Source: Symbiodinium natans
Lineage: Eukaryota; Sar; Dinophyceae; Suessiales; Symbiodiniaceae
Direction of reading: 5' to 3'
DNA: 64,000 nucleotides
Assembly: GCA_905221605.1 (NCBI GenBank)
Contig: CAJNDS010002068.1
Coordinates: forward strand, 87,001-151,000
The number at the start of each line of letters is the position of its first letter. Position 1 is the first letter of the stretch. Under the pieces are notes generated by a model. That model ran no database searches. It worked only from the letters and a program-made list of their open reading frames with translations, and was not told the origin of the DNA. Below, piece by piece: positions 34,210-46,565 of this stretch. The position numbers were made by a program, and so were the translations under genes.

Positions 34210-35269
34210 TGCAGGATGTTAACTCAGCTGCTTTGCAGGTACCCCAGAGGGACCAGGCCCGTGAAATGCACCCGAATCTTCCTTCCTGCTTTCCGCTTCC
34301 CCTGCAGAGCTACAAGGATTCCAGGCAGCCCTTACTAGGCTCTACTGCAGCCCGCCATGCGCTGATGGCAGACATCCTGATGCAGCCGAGGTTGCTGTTC
34401 GAGAGAAAGTTGAAAAGGTTTCCACCCAAAGATCTGAGGAATGTGAGGTAGCCCTGTTCGACCACAAACTCCACAAAATATGCGCCTCAAACAATGTGTG
34501 CACATGAGAATACATATGTTCCAGATGTATGGACCACCTATAGGTGGTGCATCGCGCAAGCCCAGTTAGCTGAGACATACGCGTTCGTGGCGCTACGTGG
34601 AAGTGGTTAGGGGGTTTATGCTCTACACATTGAGATAAACTTTTGGTGGTGCGACTGTAGAAGCCTGAAGATTCGAAACCACACATCTCGAACTTCTAAC
34701 CAGCAAGAATTGTGTGTGTGTGGGTGGGTTCAATAGAGTTCCGTGTGTCGGGCGGCACAACAATCATTTTTCCGGGTGTCGTATAGTCAGAACAGGGTAA
34801 CTTTTGCTGAGGCTCTCAAGCCATATCGCACACGTCATGAAACTTGAGACCGTGATCTCAGCCCCCTGATCGACCGGGCAGCCGAAGCGTTCCAATCCGA
34901 CATCCATGGGTAATTTCACCAACGAGCCTGAGCGTGCGCATGAACATGCTCAGTTCCGGCAAAAATCTTCAAGGAAGTCCTTAACCATGGATGGGGCCGC
35001 AACCACGGCACATTGCCCTGACACAACGGAAACAGCCTTTGCTCCTAACTGTTGATTCCTGTTGATGTGCGCAGCCCCACAAATACGCTCTACCAGCGGC
35101 ACTGCCGAAACACTGACAAAGACGGACAAGACATAGACATGGTAGCTGCAAATGCGCGCCAAGCAGCAGAATGTCTTGATTGCCGCAAAAGTGATGCCTA
35201 AGATTCGCCACGCGACAGAGGTTGTATAGGGGTCTCCCTGCGGATGGATGACCCCTCCATTGCCACTCT

Positions 35270-35416
35270 TTGCATGTGCACATTGAGGTCTTTCGGCTGG
35301 GTATTCACATGCTGGAATCAACGGCATCAGCAAATCAAGCACCTTGCTCCTCGTCGTCATCACACGGAAAGTCCCCGCAACAACTCTCACGAGCTTTTCA
35401 GCTACGACTCTGGCTT
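35270..35416 (-). CDS. Exon-like segment, unknown product
   Basis: After TTGACACTGCAG on the minus strand the frame reads ARVVAEKLVRVVAGTFRVMT and TRSKVLDLLMPLIPACEY. This is amphipathic and protein-like. The 3' border is uncertain (candidate donor GTGCAC near 35270). Confidence 0.35.
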
Positions 35417-36664
35417 CTGCAGTGTCAACGTGGGACGCATGTGATGGATTGTCCGCACGTGAGTGCGCAGATGTGCAGTCGGCTGTTAAGCCCATTCTGC
35501 GGCCAAGCAGAGAAGGCAGTTCCGCCGAGAGTCGACAAGCAGGGCAGAGACAGCCAGACGTCTGACGAATACCATCATCGTGGTAGAAGATGGTAGAAGA
35601 GTAACTCAAAGGGTAGTCAGTGATCATTCTATGGTTGTGGTCCTGCCGGTCCTGCTGGTGGTGATCGGGGTGCTGCTGGCGGTGGTGGTGGTGGTGGTGG
35701 CGGTGGGGGCAGTGGGAATTGTAGCAACGGCAGCGATAGCGACGGTAACTCGAGATCGGAAGCCGGTAAAAATCTGGAAGATGCAAGGACGTTGAGTATG
35801 ATGAGTACTTAAGCACTGGTATTTGGTAGCAAACGCGCTTCAGCCCGGCAGACATATCAGAACGTCTCAAGTCTCTTAACCCTAAACCCTAAACCCTTCT
35901 GTTCATCCATGTTTCTATCTGCATGGGCAGTGAGGGCCAAGAACACCTGCTCTCGGTCGGCACTGATGACCTGACACGTGTTTGGACCCGTCACGAGACA
36001 CGGAGTACTTAGTGTTGGCTAGCAGGGAATGAGGGAATGAGGGCCCTATGTATACCCTGCAAGGGATTATATGGGGTACCCCATGCCCCCATTCCCTACT
36101 ACCAACAGTAAGAGCATGGTCTTGGGAGATATCGGTGTTGGTTTCCTGGTTCACATGCACCGCTGTCCACAGAGATCGCTGGCGCGAAATAGCATGAAAT
36201 TGTACCCTGAACCCTACACCCTAAACCGTAAACCCTAAACCTACCGTATCGCACATATCCCCAGGGCACAAGCACCCTGAACTGGCGGATCCTGTGCCCT
36301 CTGGCCTGATCCAAGATCTTCGCCCATGTTTCCTGGACAAGCATCGCGTCAGACATCAGGGTTTCAGGGGTCAGGGTTTAGGGTGCAGGGTTTCAGGGGT
36401 TTAGGGGGTTAGGGTGTCTTCGACACAAGCCGTCAACGCAACACCTCTGAATAGATCAACCCCTAACCTGGCGCTCATATCCGGCGACCGAATCAGGAGT
36501 TTGCTTTTTGACTTCGGGCAGACGCAAGCATTGTTTGCAGGGACCTCCTGTTCACCCTGGCCCTAACCCCTATAAGCCCTGAATTAAACCCTAAACCCAA
36601 AACCCACAACACAAAAAAACACAAAACCCTTAACCTTCTAAACCCTAAACCCTAAACCGGTGGA

Positions 36665-36787
36665 TGGAGGATGCCTCCCCAGCTGTCGTCAGCACCTCGG
36701 ATGCCATTTTGCCGAAAACTGGATACAGGGTGTCGGGGTCTGACTCGGGGTTAAGCTGGTTCAACTTGAGCTTTAGCTCTTTTGGTG
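36665..36787 (-). CDS. Exon-like segment ending directly at a telomeric array
   Basis: After CCTTTACAG on the minus strand the frame reads KLNQLNPESDPDTLYPVFGK and MASEVLTTAGEASS. The segment ends CCACCG and is followed at once by GTTTAGGGTTTAGGG, so the array supplies the donor GT. The next exon was not found. Confidence 0.35.
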
Positions 36788-36789
36788 CT

Positions 36790-38840
36790 GTAAAGGCTCG
36801 GCTTTGGGATGGTGCTCAAAGCAACATGGGGAAGAAGCCTTCGAAGTGCCCCTGCGATCCTCAAACCTTGACGCTCCATGTCGGCAAGGGGGCGAACTTT
36901 TTGAAAACCACGTGGATAAGGCCATGCATTCCCAAGTTAAATCGCCCGATATGCAGAGCTGCACGCTGTCGGATGTTGACTGTCTAGTTCCAAGGCTGGG
37001 CAGGGGCGTGAGAGCTGTGCTACATGTAGGGATGACACGGCTAGTGGGCTGGGGCCAGCCATCTCTACGGAAGCTACAGGTCATCGGTCAACCAACAGGT
37101 CTGGAACAATGTGGAAGAATCGAGTCTGATCTGAATTTCTTGGAATGAAGCCCGGCCGGCTTGAACAAGTCGGGATGATTGGATGCACCAAATGCAAGAA
37201 CCAAGGGGATGCATGCTGCAAACTGGGTGGACATGCCATGTACGCAAAACGTCCTGGCCCCTCAAGTTCAGAAGGGAAACTGACAGGACAAGACACGCAC
37301 AACGCGCAGGTCCAAGCGCTGAACCCCCTGCAAGTAAAACTGCTACTGCAGGGCTTCGCGAGCATGGCATGCTTCACAAGGGAGTGAGTTGGACCAGGTC
37401 GAAAAGAATGCCCGGCTGGGCTGGCCATGAAAATCCATGAAACAAGGACCTTCGTACCGCGAGTGGCACAAGAATTTGTAGGAACAAGCACCAAAACTGC
37501 CCTAAACCCTAAACCCGAAACCCTACTGTAAACCCTTAGCCCTCAACCCTAAACCTCAACCCTAAACCCTGAACCTGCCTCCTCCTCCTCCTCCTCCTCC
37601 TCCTCCTCCTCCTCCTCCTCCTTCTCCTCCAGATCGCCCCTGCGCACCTTCTGGCAGAATCACGCGTCTGAGGCCATCTTGTTGCCTGCAGCAGTACATG
37701 AAGTATAAATCGGTTGACATGATACATATACACTTTTTATATATTATGCATATATATATATATATAATATTCTATATACATATATAGATATCTACACACA
37801 CATTTACTTATTTACATACAGTAGCCTCAGCATCATGGACAAGAGAAGGGTACCAAACGAGACCTATGTTCGATAGTCACCCCTTATGTGAGTCCGCGGG
37901 AAGGGTTGGCGGAGGACAAGTAGAAGGTGGGTGACGGGCTGGGCAAGCAAGGGGCCCTGCTTGCTGATCTCGTCAGGCAGTTGTCTACGGCTGAATCAAC
38001 CCACACGCTAAACCCTGATTTTCAACCTGAAACCAGCGTTCCGGCACCATTTTCGTTTTGCATAAGACATCCCTGCGGGCAACATTATCTCACTGGCATT
38101 GCCAGCAAAGGTCAAGCGCGAGGTTTGATATTCCAGAACAGGCAGATGCCTCGAGACTCGTAACTTGGACGAGACTTGTACCGGGAACCAACAGTTTGCC
38201 TCGCAGCATGCTCAGCAGAAATATCGTCTCACCGCATCGGCAGGAATATTGTACACCAGGAAGCCACCCACGACATGACCACCTCAAAGCTACCTATTTG
38301 AGAGGCTCGGGTCGCAAATGCATGGCAGTACGGGCTCGCGAAGTCAAAGCAAAATGACATTAGAGTAAGGTGCGCTCCGATGCAAGGTTGAAGCATCGTC
38401 AAGCATCCCTAAACCCTAAACGCTAAACCCTAAACTCTAAACCCCATGTTTACATGAACCCTTGAGGGTGGCTTCCATCGAGGCAGCTGCCCCCCGTGCG
38501 AACAGCCCAGAAGTGATTGAACTTTGATCAGGATGCCAAGCTAGGGTTTAGGGTTTAGGTTTTAGGGTTTAGGGTTTAGGGTTCATTTGCAGCCTCGTCA
38601 CCTAGCCACATGATTATCACGAACCTCAGCCGACCTCGGATTGTTGGCCCAAGAGACAAAACCACACTTTGCAATGGGGTCATGGTAGCATTTATGTAGA
38701 TATATACATATATATATATATACTGCTATACGAATAGGTCAATAATTCATAACATATATATACACATACATACACATATATATATATACATATATATATA
38801 ATATGTATTTATACTTATGTTTCTAGTCATGTATTAATAT
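36790..38840. other. No firmly supported gene; (CCT)n, (TA)n and telomere-like tracts
   Basis: Contains a (CCT)n run at about 37577-37628, (TA)n near 37735-37790 and 38697-38810, and telomere-like units near 37500-37570, 38408-38445 and 38543-38580. Several open segments exist on both strands over 36800-37490 without a clear winner. Confidence 0.4.
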
Positions 38841-38842
38841 AG

Positions 38843-39152
38843 GCAACGCAGAGCTTGACAGGGTTGGACAATGGTTTTCAGACCCGGGAGGCAGCAGAGA
38901 CCTTTCAGGTCAGGGAAGTGGGACTTGGGAGCTGGCTGCTGGATCTTCGTCTTGGGGTTTAGGGTTCAGGGTTCAGGGTTTAGGGTTTAGGGTTTAGGGT
39001 TTAGGGTTTAGGGTTTAGGCGCCAGAGCGCTTTCATGGAGATCTCCCAAGGACTTTGGGACTTCTCCACACACAACCATCCCAGGGTCCCCATGCCTTTC
39101 CAGCATCTGGTGCCTGGGTGTTGCTTGAATGCCCTTTGAAAATTATTTATGA
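38843..39152 (+). CDS. Two exons of an unknown gene, split by a telomeric-repeat intron
   Basis: Exon 1 (38843-38956) follows TATTAATATAG and has exactly 38 codons (ATQSLTGLDNGFQTREAAET, FQVREVGLGSWLLDLRLG), phase 0. Exon 2 (39019-39152) continues APERFHGDLPRTLGLLHTQP and ASGAWVLLECPLKIIY and ends at a consensus donor (TTATGA then GTAGGT). The 62-nt intron is eight whole telomeric units plus GTTTAG. The outer borders are independent of the repeat and both frames are fully open. The family is unknown. Confidence 0.5.
38957..39018 (+). repeat. Telomeric array acting as candidate intron
   Basis: 62 bases of TTTAGGG with two TTCAGGG variants, GT at the start and AG at the end. The exons join in phase 0. 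Confidence 0.65.
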
Positions 39153-39299
39153 GTAGGTTCCCTGAAAAGGGAAAGCAGGGAAACTTACACATCATCCTAG
39201 AGCAATACCCAGGCGCGCAAAAGCAGTTCCACGACTGCAAAAATCTGCAGAGTACTGCAAAGCTAAGGGTCCAAGTATGTACACAGCGTGGCGGCCTTC

Positions 39300-41060
39300 T
39301 CTCCCCGAAACCCTAAACCCTAAAACCTAAACCCTAAACCCTAAACCCACAATCACGATTTCTTGCTGCAGCTTCATTCTTCTGATGTTCACGTCTGCAA
39401 GGGTGGACCCATCCTTCGAATTCCCCCAAGCGCTGCCGCTTGACCGGCACCTAGAGCTTTCTTACGTTATCTTCCAAGGCAAAGGAAAGCGAAACTTCTC
39501 CCTCCTCTAAGAACAGCAGTCTTGAGCAGGTACCTTTCCGAGGCAGACGAAGTCAAGGCTTTGGACCTTCATTGACACATGGGCCTAAGCCATCAGCGTG
39601 CTGTTAGATTTCGAAGTGGCCGAAGTGGCGAACCACCGCCGCCAAGAAAGCCGCAACAAATGGCGCTGCCCATCCAAAAAGTGAAAGCAATGGCTGAGCA
39701 TGGTCAACATTACCGCCTGTTGATTTCATGTTGCCCCTAAACCCTAAACCCTAAACCCTAAACCCTAAACCCTAAACCCTAAACCCTAAACCCTTTTGAA
39801 GGTCAAGGGTGCGGTAGGATCACGGTACAGAGAAACGGAACTTCACAGTTCAGATGCCGTCGCTAAGAGGTACACCGAAGCAGGGCCATGGACTCCTCGG
39901 ATTAAGTCGAAGTCTAACAGCAAGCTGCACTTCCGATACATGGGAGTTGTTAGAAAATTATGGGCCGTGCGTTGGGGCCTTGTTATAGTATGTTCCTTGC
40001 AGTTCCGGGTACCAGAATATTGCCATAAAACGAGGCCCATAATTTGGGCCAATCCCCCACATTCCGAACTCCTCGGGCGTGCGTTGTCTGCCATCACGGC
40101 GCCAGTGGTCGGTTTCGCCGTCCGATGGCAACCCTTCCCCCCCTAAACCCTAAACCCTCAACCCTCAACCCTAAACCCTATTGTTTAACTTTAGGGGGGT
40201 ATCTATGGGCCCCAGTTCCCGATGAAAAGAATCCCCGAACTCCTGGACTGGCAGAAGCTACACTAATTAACATTGCCTCTACATTTTTATATCTGCAACC
40301 TACAATGTAGTTCCTTTTGGGTCAGGTATAGGGGATTCTAGTATAATACCCCAAACAGGTACTACTTAGGAGCCTTTGGGTATTTTCAACCTTATGTTTC
40401 TTTATAACGGATAGCCCCAAGGTGGAACTACCCTTCGATCCCTATCTCCACTCAGACAGCACACTGCAACGCAAGCCCGGGCAAGGAAAACACCGCAGGA
40501 TCTTCCACTGGCCCGTCAGACTGTTCAGAGCTGCTTCCTATAGTCTTTGGTGGCTTGAGCTCGATGACCTGTTCATCTGCATGCTTTGCTTTTCTCTGCC
40601 GCGTCTGGGGTTTGTGTGCTTCCAAGTTCAGCGACCTTGCTACGATTCAAAGAAAACGTCTGCTCATCTACTCTGTTACGCTAGGTCCTCGCAGCCTTTC
40701 GGAGAACCAACAAAGCTAACAAAGCTGCTTTCAGGTTCACACGAGGAGTCTGGCACTGGGCATTTCTGAAAAACAAGATCCTGTGAATATGACACGGCTC
40801 AATGTCTTGGCGCGGCAGTGCAAGCTCACTTACCATTGGCCTCCGACTGCAGGGGAGATTGTCGACTTGGCCTGATTAGGCATCGCCTATTGAAGCGGTG
40901 TCAGGCCTTCCATGGACAACAGAAGCAAACATGCATTGCGTTCATCTAGCTTCAGTGACCCGCTTGCCTCACAGGTGCTAGCGTTGCATCGTCATGGGCG
41001 TGCGACAGACCTGCAAAGAATGCCAGAAACAACAAGCTGTGCAGAGGTTACGGGCTAATT
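39300..41060. other. No firmly supported gene
   Basis: Telomeric arrays lie at 39307-39350, 39735-39793 and 40143-40180. A family-D-like remnant is near 40185-40400. Competing open frames on both strands over 39796-40146 were not resolved. Confidence 0.4.
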
Positions 41061-41062
41061 AC

Positions 41063-41507
41063 CCTCGACAAGCGTCCTACATCTTGAGACGTCTGAAGCA
41101 CGCTGCGCCAGATTGTGGTTGCACAACAAATCCCAACCCTAAATCCTAAACCCGAATCTACATCAACATTTACCAGGTGTGGCTTGGTTTGAGGCTCTGG
41201 CTGATGGCCGCCGTACCATGATAGTTGGCGGAGCAGTGACACCTGGGAATTGAAGCAAGGCACACCCTTGTATCTGTATGTTGCCATGTGTGTCTCTGCC
41301 CGATCGCCTTGCAGTATGTGCCAAAAATCAAGATGAGGGCACTATACTGCAGTACTAATCCAAACGACGGGGTTCCACACTTGACTAGCGTCCTTCTAAG
41401 CAAGTCAGCATCACAAGTGTTGTTGGCGGAGGGCGACGTGTTTGTGATCTCCCTGGACCGCTGTACGCCGCACCACGAGAGGAGGAGTTCCCAGGTGTGT
41501 TTCTGGC
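41063..41507 (-). CDS. Two exons of an unknown gene with a 35-nt intron ending in telomeric units
   Basis: Exon 1 (up to 41507, after CAACGCCAG; last base 41174) has about 110 open codons (DADLLRRTLVKCGTPSFGLV, LQYSALILIFGTYCKAIGQ, YHGTAAISQSLKPSHT) and ends phase 2 at GTAAAT. Exon 2 (41138-41063) restores the frame as WVGICCATTIWRSVLQTSQD then VGRLSR and ends at GTAATT. The 35-nt intron ends GGGTTTAGGATTTAG. A plus-strand reading of part of exon 1 with good splice motifs competes, so strand is not certain. Confidence 0.45.
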
Positions 41508-41509
41508 GT

Positions 41510-44500
41510 TGATTGCGTGGGCAGGTCAATTCTTACTGCCAAAGACAGGCTTATCATAAGATTGCAGCTCACCGCCTGAGTCGCGTTCGGACTGCTGCGG
41601 TGGTCTACCTACTTCACTGGAGTCACTGTGCAGCACTTTGATGTCCTAGTGTCGCTGACCCTATACATATGGGATCCTGTTAACATGTTTGATATCGTGA
41701 CTTTAGACACGGGTCTGTTTTCAACACCTGCTCCTGCTCTGCGAGCTCGTGCTCTACACCTCTAAAGACTCTGGGTACCCGGCTCAGCGCGGGTGAGGGC
41801 GCACAGAGATGCGCCTGAGGCGGTGCGGGCGCGCAGAGAGGCGCCTGCGGTGGCGAGTGCATCGCCGCCAGCAGCGGCGTGGCAACAGCCACCAAGAGCT
41901 TCTCAAGCCTCGGGTTCCCGACGGTTCCCGTATCTTCATCACAGGCAGCAGTGGCAGTGGCAGCAGCATGCAGTATAGCAGGGTGCTTCGCGAGAGCCGA
42001 GGCCATCGAACACTGACATCCACCTTTGTAGTCAGAGTTGTTCTTCACAACCCAATACAGTGTGTTAAGGAAGCTCAACTCTCATGGCATTGAAGACTAC
42101 GTATGACATGCATATACTATGTAGGCCACCACGATTTCTGTGGCACTGGGCTCCCTACGGATGACTGGAGCATCTTGAGAATATGCCTAAGCCCCCATAT
42201 CTAGCTCCAGAAGATAGCCACTAAAGGCCTGCGGCCAAGGTGCTCTTCGTCACAGGCTTCTGGGGGCTGCCAGGCCTCCTGCATTTGCGAGCATGTGGGG
42301 GGGCCATAGACTGGCAGCCATTTCTCGACGGTTTGGGTCCAGACTTTGGGTCCTCCATCCGAGCTCCCTTGGTACAAACGCGCCCCCCGGCCAAGCCCCC
42401 GTTTTTCCCAGGCCTTCCGGAGACATGCCAGCATCGCGTCCTCTTCATAGCTGCACTCTCTCTTCATCTATAAGAGCAGTTCTGGTACTGCTGCGGGTGC
42501 GCGCAAAAATGCAGAAGGACGGTGAATCTCCCGACCTTGACGCTAGACTCATGCTTCAGCGCGGCGACCCGAACCTGCCAAGCAAGAAGATGAGACACGA
42601 TGGAGGGATCCGGACTCGGTATGGCACCTAATTTTCAACCATTCAGGACATGATTGCAAGTACTGCCCGAAGCTTTCCTGCAACCGTGTGCTACCCGCAC
42701 ATGCCGCTGCACTGTAAAGGCTAACACTTCCACAGCTTCATCGTATTTCAGTGAAACAAGCACTGGTTGCACTCCTGTTCCTTCTCGGGCGGTGTACAAC
42801 TGTTCATGAGTGTCTGCAACGTGTACTCCGACCCTACAGTAGCTGGCGTCTGCCGTCTGCTTGGACGAGCTGTGGAAAACTGCATCTACTCCTGACATGA
42901 ATCCCGCGGTATTATTATAATGCTTCGTGCTGCTAGTATATGATTACATTTATGAGTATTCGGCCTTGTTGTTGTTATGTTGCGTAACTAAGTAAATGAA
43001 TGAACAAATATAAATGTGTGTATAGATATATAGACAGTATATATTCAGTATACACGTACATAAGGTGTGTATGTTTTCTTGTATTTATGTATTTACCATT
43101 CACAAATTGATAAACTAGTACGTGGTGTGTCGGATCCCACATGTGCTGCTGCCAGTACCTCTACCAGCGCACTCCTGTTGCACAACTCCGCTTGTAGTGG
43201 GAGGCAGAGTAGGAGAGCCTACCCGAAGGTTGCCTCGCTTGCATGGTTTAGGGTTTAGGGTTTAGGGTTGAGGGTTTAGGGTTTAGGGTTTCGGGTGTAC
43301 ACATGCACAAGTACTTCTCCAGACCCCTGCAGGTGAAGGAACCTCGCTTGCGGCATTGTCAGCAGCCAGGGCTGCCTGGCGCGCTTAGCCAGAAACAGAC
43401 GACATTGATGGACATTGCGTGGCAGCGTTGACCCAAGGCGAAGTGATACCTGACCACCTGAAATCCAGACTTGTCAAAAGGCTGTGGCTTGGGACATGAA
43501 TGAGGCTGGCCGCTGGATGGACCTAAGAGCAACGGCACCGCACGCTGCCCTTCCCGAAACACATGCCCAGCGCGTACACCATGACATTGGCCAAGCGAGT
43601 CAGCCCGACGATGTACCTTTCGCGCTTGCTAGCCTCCTGATGAGCACGCGGTAATGCAAGATCGCATCTGCTCCCATGCTTTGCCGAACAAGTACTGAGA
43701 CTGATGGTGAGACCTCTGCAATCACAACGGACATCAACTGCGCTGTGATGTTCTTGATGCCCTCCGCCACCCTAAACCCTAAACCCTAAACCCTAAACGG
43801 CTACACTTCCTTTGCCGCGCCTGCTTGAGCTCCAAGTTCTCCCCTCGCAGGGCCTGGAGGCGCCGCGCTTTTCCGGGTGTTTCATGGCGTCCCGCTTTTG
43901 CGGCTTTTGGGCGGAAGCTGGGCTCTCAACCTCTCCTGAATTTTCAAGTCGTGAAACCCTAAACCCTAAACCCTAAACCCTACCTCGAATATTTGCCCCA
44001 GTCTGAGAGCTTGGCGCACTGGGCTTCCCGCAGAGCGCGGAGCCTGCAACTTCGTGCAGCGACATGAACATGTCATGTTGTATGGGGCCCCTTGCTCCAA
44101 ATTCAGAACTCAACAGCTAAACAATGCAAGCATCTACAACTCCCTGCCAGGGATGTCCAACGGGTCGCAAGAAAACCCTAAACCCTAAACCCTAAACCCT
44201 ATAAACCCTAAACCGCGATGCTGGGTGCCAGACTGCTCGTTGGCCTGAGAGGAACTCTCACAGGCCGTGCCGAGAGATCTCGCCGAAGCCTGGGTTTAGG
44301 GTTTAGGGTTTAGGGTTTAGGGTTGAGGGTTGAGGGTTGAGGGCTTATGGCTTCAGTTCGCCACGGAACATGAGTCGCAAAGCCCGCTACTGCCACGCTT
44401 TCATGTCCGCTGAATATCTTACGTTGTTCTTTTTCAACTGAGTTCAGATGCAGCATATGTGTATATATATATATATGTAATATTCTAGCTAAGTATAGTA

Positions 44501-45210
44501 TATGTATACAGACACATACATTTAGCCTTTCATTCGGTCGAATTAACGTGATACTTTGCAGATATCTGTGTATATATATATATATATATACACAGCGAAT
44601 ATATACATATACATCTACATGTACATATACATATGTATATACTTAATTCAGATATGGTGTGTAGATACATTTATATGTAGATTCCATGTGTAGTACATTC
44701 GTGTATGCACACGGCAGAAGGTTGGCTAGCAAATGCAGCAGAGACCACCCAATGCCCCCATCAAACTTGAACCCCAAAGCCCCTGACTGCCCAGATGTCA
44801 GAATCATTTATCTGAATCCTAGACCTGAAGATGATGTTCGCATACCTCAAATGCGATCACCACGGCAGCTAGCCTCATAGGGGTACAAGTACTTTATAAT
44901 CACAGCCCCCACGCCTCCTGAACCCTGAAAGTCTGGGTACATTCTGCCCGCTGCTCTGAAGTCCTGGGAGCCCATGCTTCATCGGGGGAAGAGGCCGCAA
45001 TACGGGGCATTGAGCGCGAGGCTTTGAGCCTTGGCGTTGCGCTTCGGATCTTGCTGAATGTTACACTGATGTTACAGTAGGGACGTGGAGGGCATCTGAC
45101 TGTTCGACGTTCGGGTTGCAATGGAGCAATGCTGAGTCCGTCTCTCTTGGTCACCCCAATGAGGCCCTTGAAGCTCGAATGTGCTCGCTCGCATCGTCCG
45201 AAGGACGGTG
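41510..45210. other. No firmly supported gene
   Basis: Telomeric arrays lie at 43247-43292, 43770-43798, 43955-43982, 44172-44210 and 44291-44345. Long (TA)n-type microsatellites occur near 43020-43060 and 44460-44650. A minus-strand open segment near 41700-42040 (ASALAKHPAILHAAATATAA) and another near 43380-43500 (KSGFQVVRYHFALGQRCHAM) look protein-like but lack clear borders. Confidence 0.4.
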
Positions 45211-45215
45211 GAAGC

Positions 45216-45726
45216 TCATAAATCCTGAGTTGCAGAGCCCTGAACTCTCAACCTAGTTAGGGGCACCACCGCCGCTTTGTTGGCGAGTCGGGATGCGACG
45301 CCGACCTGGGCCAGCCCGGCAAATTTTGGAACTTCGGAGCACGCGCGTAGTGAAGAGCAGCCAGGGGCGGCAGAGCCAAGATACTTCCTCCCAGGATGGG
45401 CTATGAGGCCCCATAATCCCCATAATCAAGCCTATAAAGGGCCTTTTTGAGGGGTTCTAGGGTACAATAGCCTGTCCTGGTCTGTTGGGAGGAAGAGAAG
45501 ACCCGCTTGAGATCACCCCCCCTGGAAAGCCCTAAACCCTAAACCCTAAACCCTAAACCCTAAACCCTAAACCCTAAACCCTAAACCCTAAACCCTAAAC
45601 CCTAAACCCTAAACCCTAAACCCTAAACCCTAAACCTAAGCTGCGCCTCAGATTTTCCTGGGGCCGATTCTGGGTCTCGCGCTGCTCCCTGCCCACATCT
45701 ATGCAGAGTGACTTCGCGTGGGTCAT
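45216..45726 (-). CDS. Complete small three-exon gene model: one telomeric intron, one MITE intron
   Basis: ATG at 45726. Exon 1 (45726-45636) is 30 codons plus one base (MTHAKSLCIDVGREQRETQN, RPQENLRRSL). Intron 1 (45635-45532) is exactly 14 telomeric units plus GTTTAG. Exon 2 (45531-45466) continues GLSRGGDLKRVFSSSQQTRT. Intron 2 (45465-45401) is the centre of a family B MITE. Exon 3 (45400-45216) reads GRKYLGSAAPGCSSLRACSE, VPKFAGLAQVGVASRLANKA, AVVPLTRL and stops at TGA. Total 342 nt, 113 codons plus stop, all phases consistent. A donor inside exon 3 (ACTAG then GTTGAG) could extend the gene further. No family is recognised. Confidence 0.5.
45391..45480. mobile_element. MITE family B, best copy, inserted in a gene
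   Basis: 90 bp with ends CCAGGATGGGCTATGAGGCC and, in reverse, CCAGGACAGGCTATTGTACC. Its middle (45401-45465) can be spliced from the minus-strand gene with GT-AG borders. A GC donor 6 bases earlier (ACAG then GCTATT) gives the same phase. The outer parts of both TIRs then stay in the exons. Confidence 0.75.
45532..45635 (-). repeat. Telomeric array acting as candidate intron
   Basis: 104 bases of perfect CCCTAAA on the plus strand (14 units plus 6 bases). The minus-strand borders are GTTTAG and TTTAG, with the exons joined in phase 1. Confidence 0.7.
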
Positions 45727-45789
45727 TGCCGGCCCGGCCTGTGCATGTCTGCTCGATTTCCGCGCCTACAAGTTTCATTGGATGTTGTG

Positions 45790-45955
45790 GGCATTATTAT
45801 TATGATTATTATGATTATTATTATTGTTATTATTTTATATTCTGATTGTTATTATTATTCTTGTTACTACTACTGCTACTACTACTACTACTACTACTAT
45901 TATTATTATTTCAACTATTATTATTATTATTCTCATGATTATTATTGTTAATTAA
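45790..45955. repeat. ATT/ACT trinucleotide microsatellite
   Basis: Mixed (ATT)n and (ACT)n repeats, 160 bp. Frames through it (poly-Ile, poly-Tyr) are artefacts. A similar ATT-rich tract is at 11365-11455. Confidence 0.85.
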
Positions 45956-46292
45956 GTAGTTGGGCTTCACGTTTTTCCGTTCCCATCTCCTGCGGCCTTG
46001 TGCGCAACAGGCTACATGGCTCTCACAGTAAACCCAACAACCTCAGGGAGTGCAGTTCGGGATCTGGAAAAGAAGCGCCCAAAGCGCCGATTCATCGATG
46101 GCTCCAAACCCACCACCACTTCCCACCCAAAGACTAACCCTAAACCCTAAACCCTAAACCCTTAACCCTGTATTACGCACGGCCCCAAAACTTCCTCGCC
46201 CTGCCGTGGCCTCGCTGGTCCTTGCATCCGCGGACGGCGAGGAAAAGCGAGGCACCGACTTGGAGGACTTAAGCCTCAACGTCTTGGGGGAG

Positions 46293-46565
46293 TTACATGG
46301 TCCCTGAATATGGCCCCTTAGCTTCTTTTTCAAGGATTCTGAAGTATGGGCCCCTATTTTTTTGCAGGGTAGAGAAGGGTAGTTACCCTAAGGCTCCAAA
46401 TAGCCCAAAGTAGGCATTCTTTACAGACTTTAGACCCCCAGTGTAGGTATTATTTACTTGGAGCCCCAGGGTTACATGGTCCCTGAATAAGGCCCCCTTA
46501 GCTTCTCCTTAAAGGATTCTGAAGTATGGGCCCTTATTTTTTTTGCAGGGTAGGGAAGGGTATAT
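46293..46565. repeat. Direct duplication of about 90 bp flanking MITE family C
   Basis: GTTACATGGTCCCTGAATA begins both copies, near 46292 and 46471. Both contain GCTTCT, AAGGATTCTGAAGTATGGGC and TTTTTTTGCAGGGTAG. The MITE (46386-46471) sits exactly between them. Confidence 0.7.
46386..46471. mobile_element. MITE family C, copy
   Basis: The ends CCCTAAGGCTCCAAATAG and, in reverse, CCCTGGGGCTCCAAGTAAAT are preserved. The internal segment has a short deletion compared with the copies at 17564 and 25641. Confidence 0.75.

Noticed and set aside
34308-34447. Plus-strand exon after CTTCCCCTGCAG ending at GTAGCC
   Set aside because: The splice motifs are good, but the neighbouring gene evidence is on the minus strand and a minus-strand reading is also open. 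Undecided, so not listed.
41315-41494. Plus-strand exon of exactly 60 codons with good splice motifs (YVPKIKMRALYC...)
   Set aside because: The opposite strand has a longer open segment joined in phase to a second exon. It is kept only as a competing reading.
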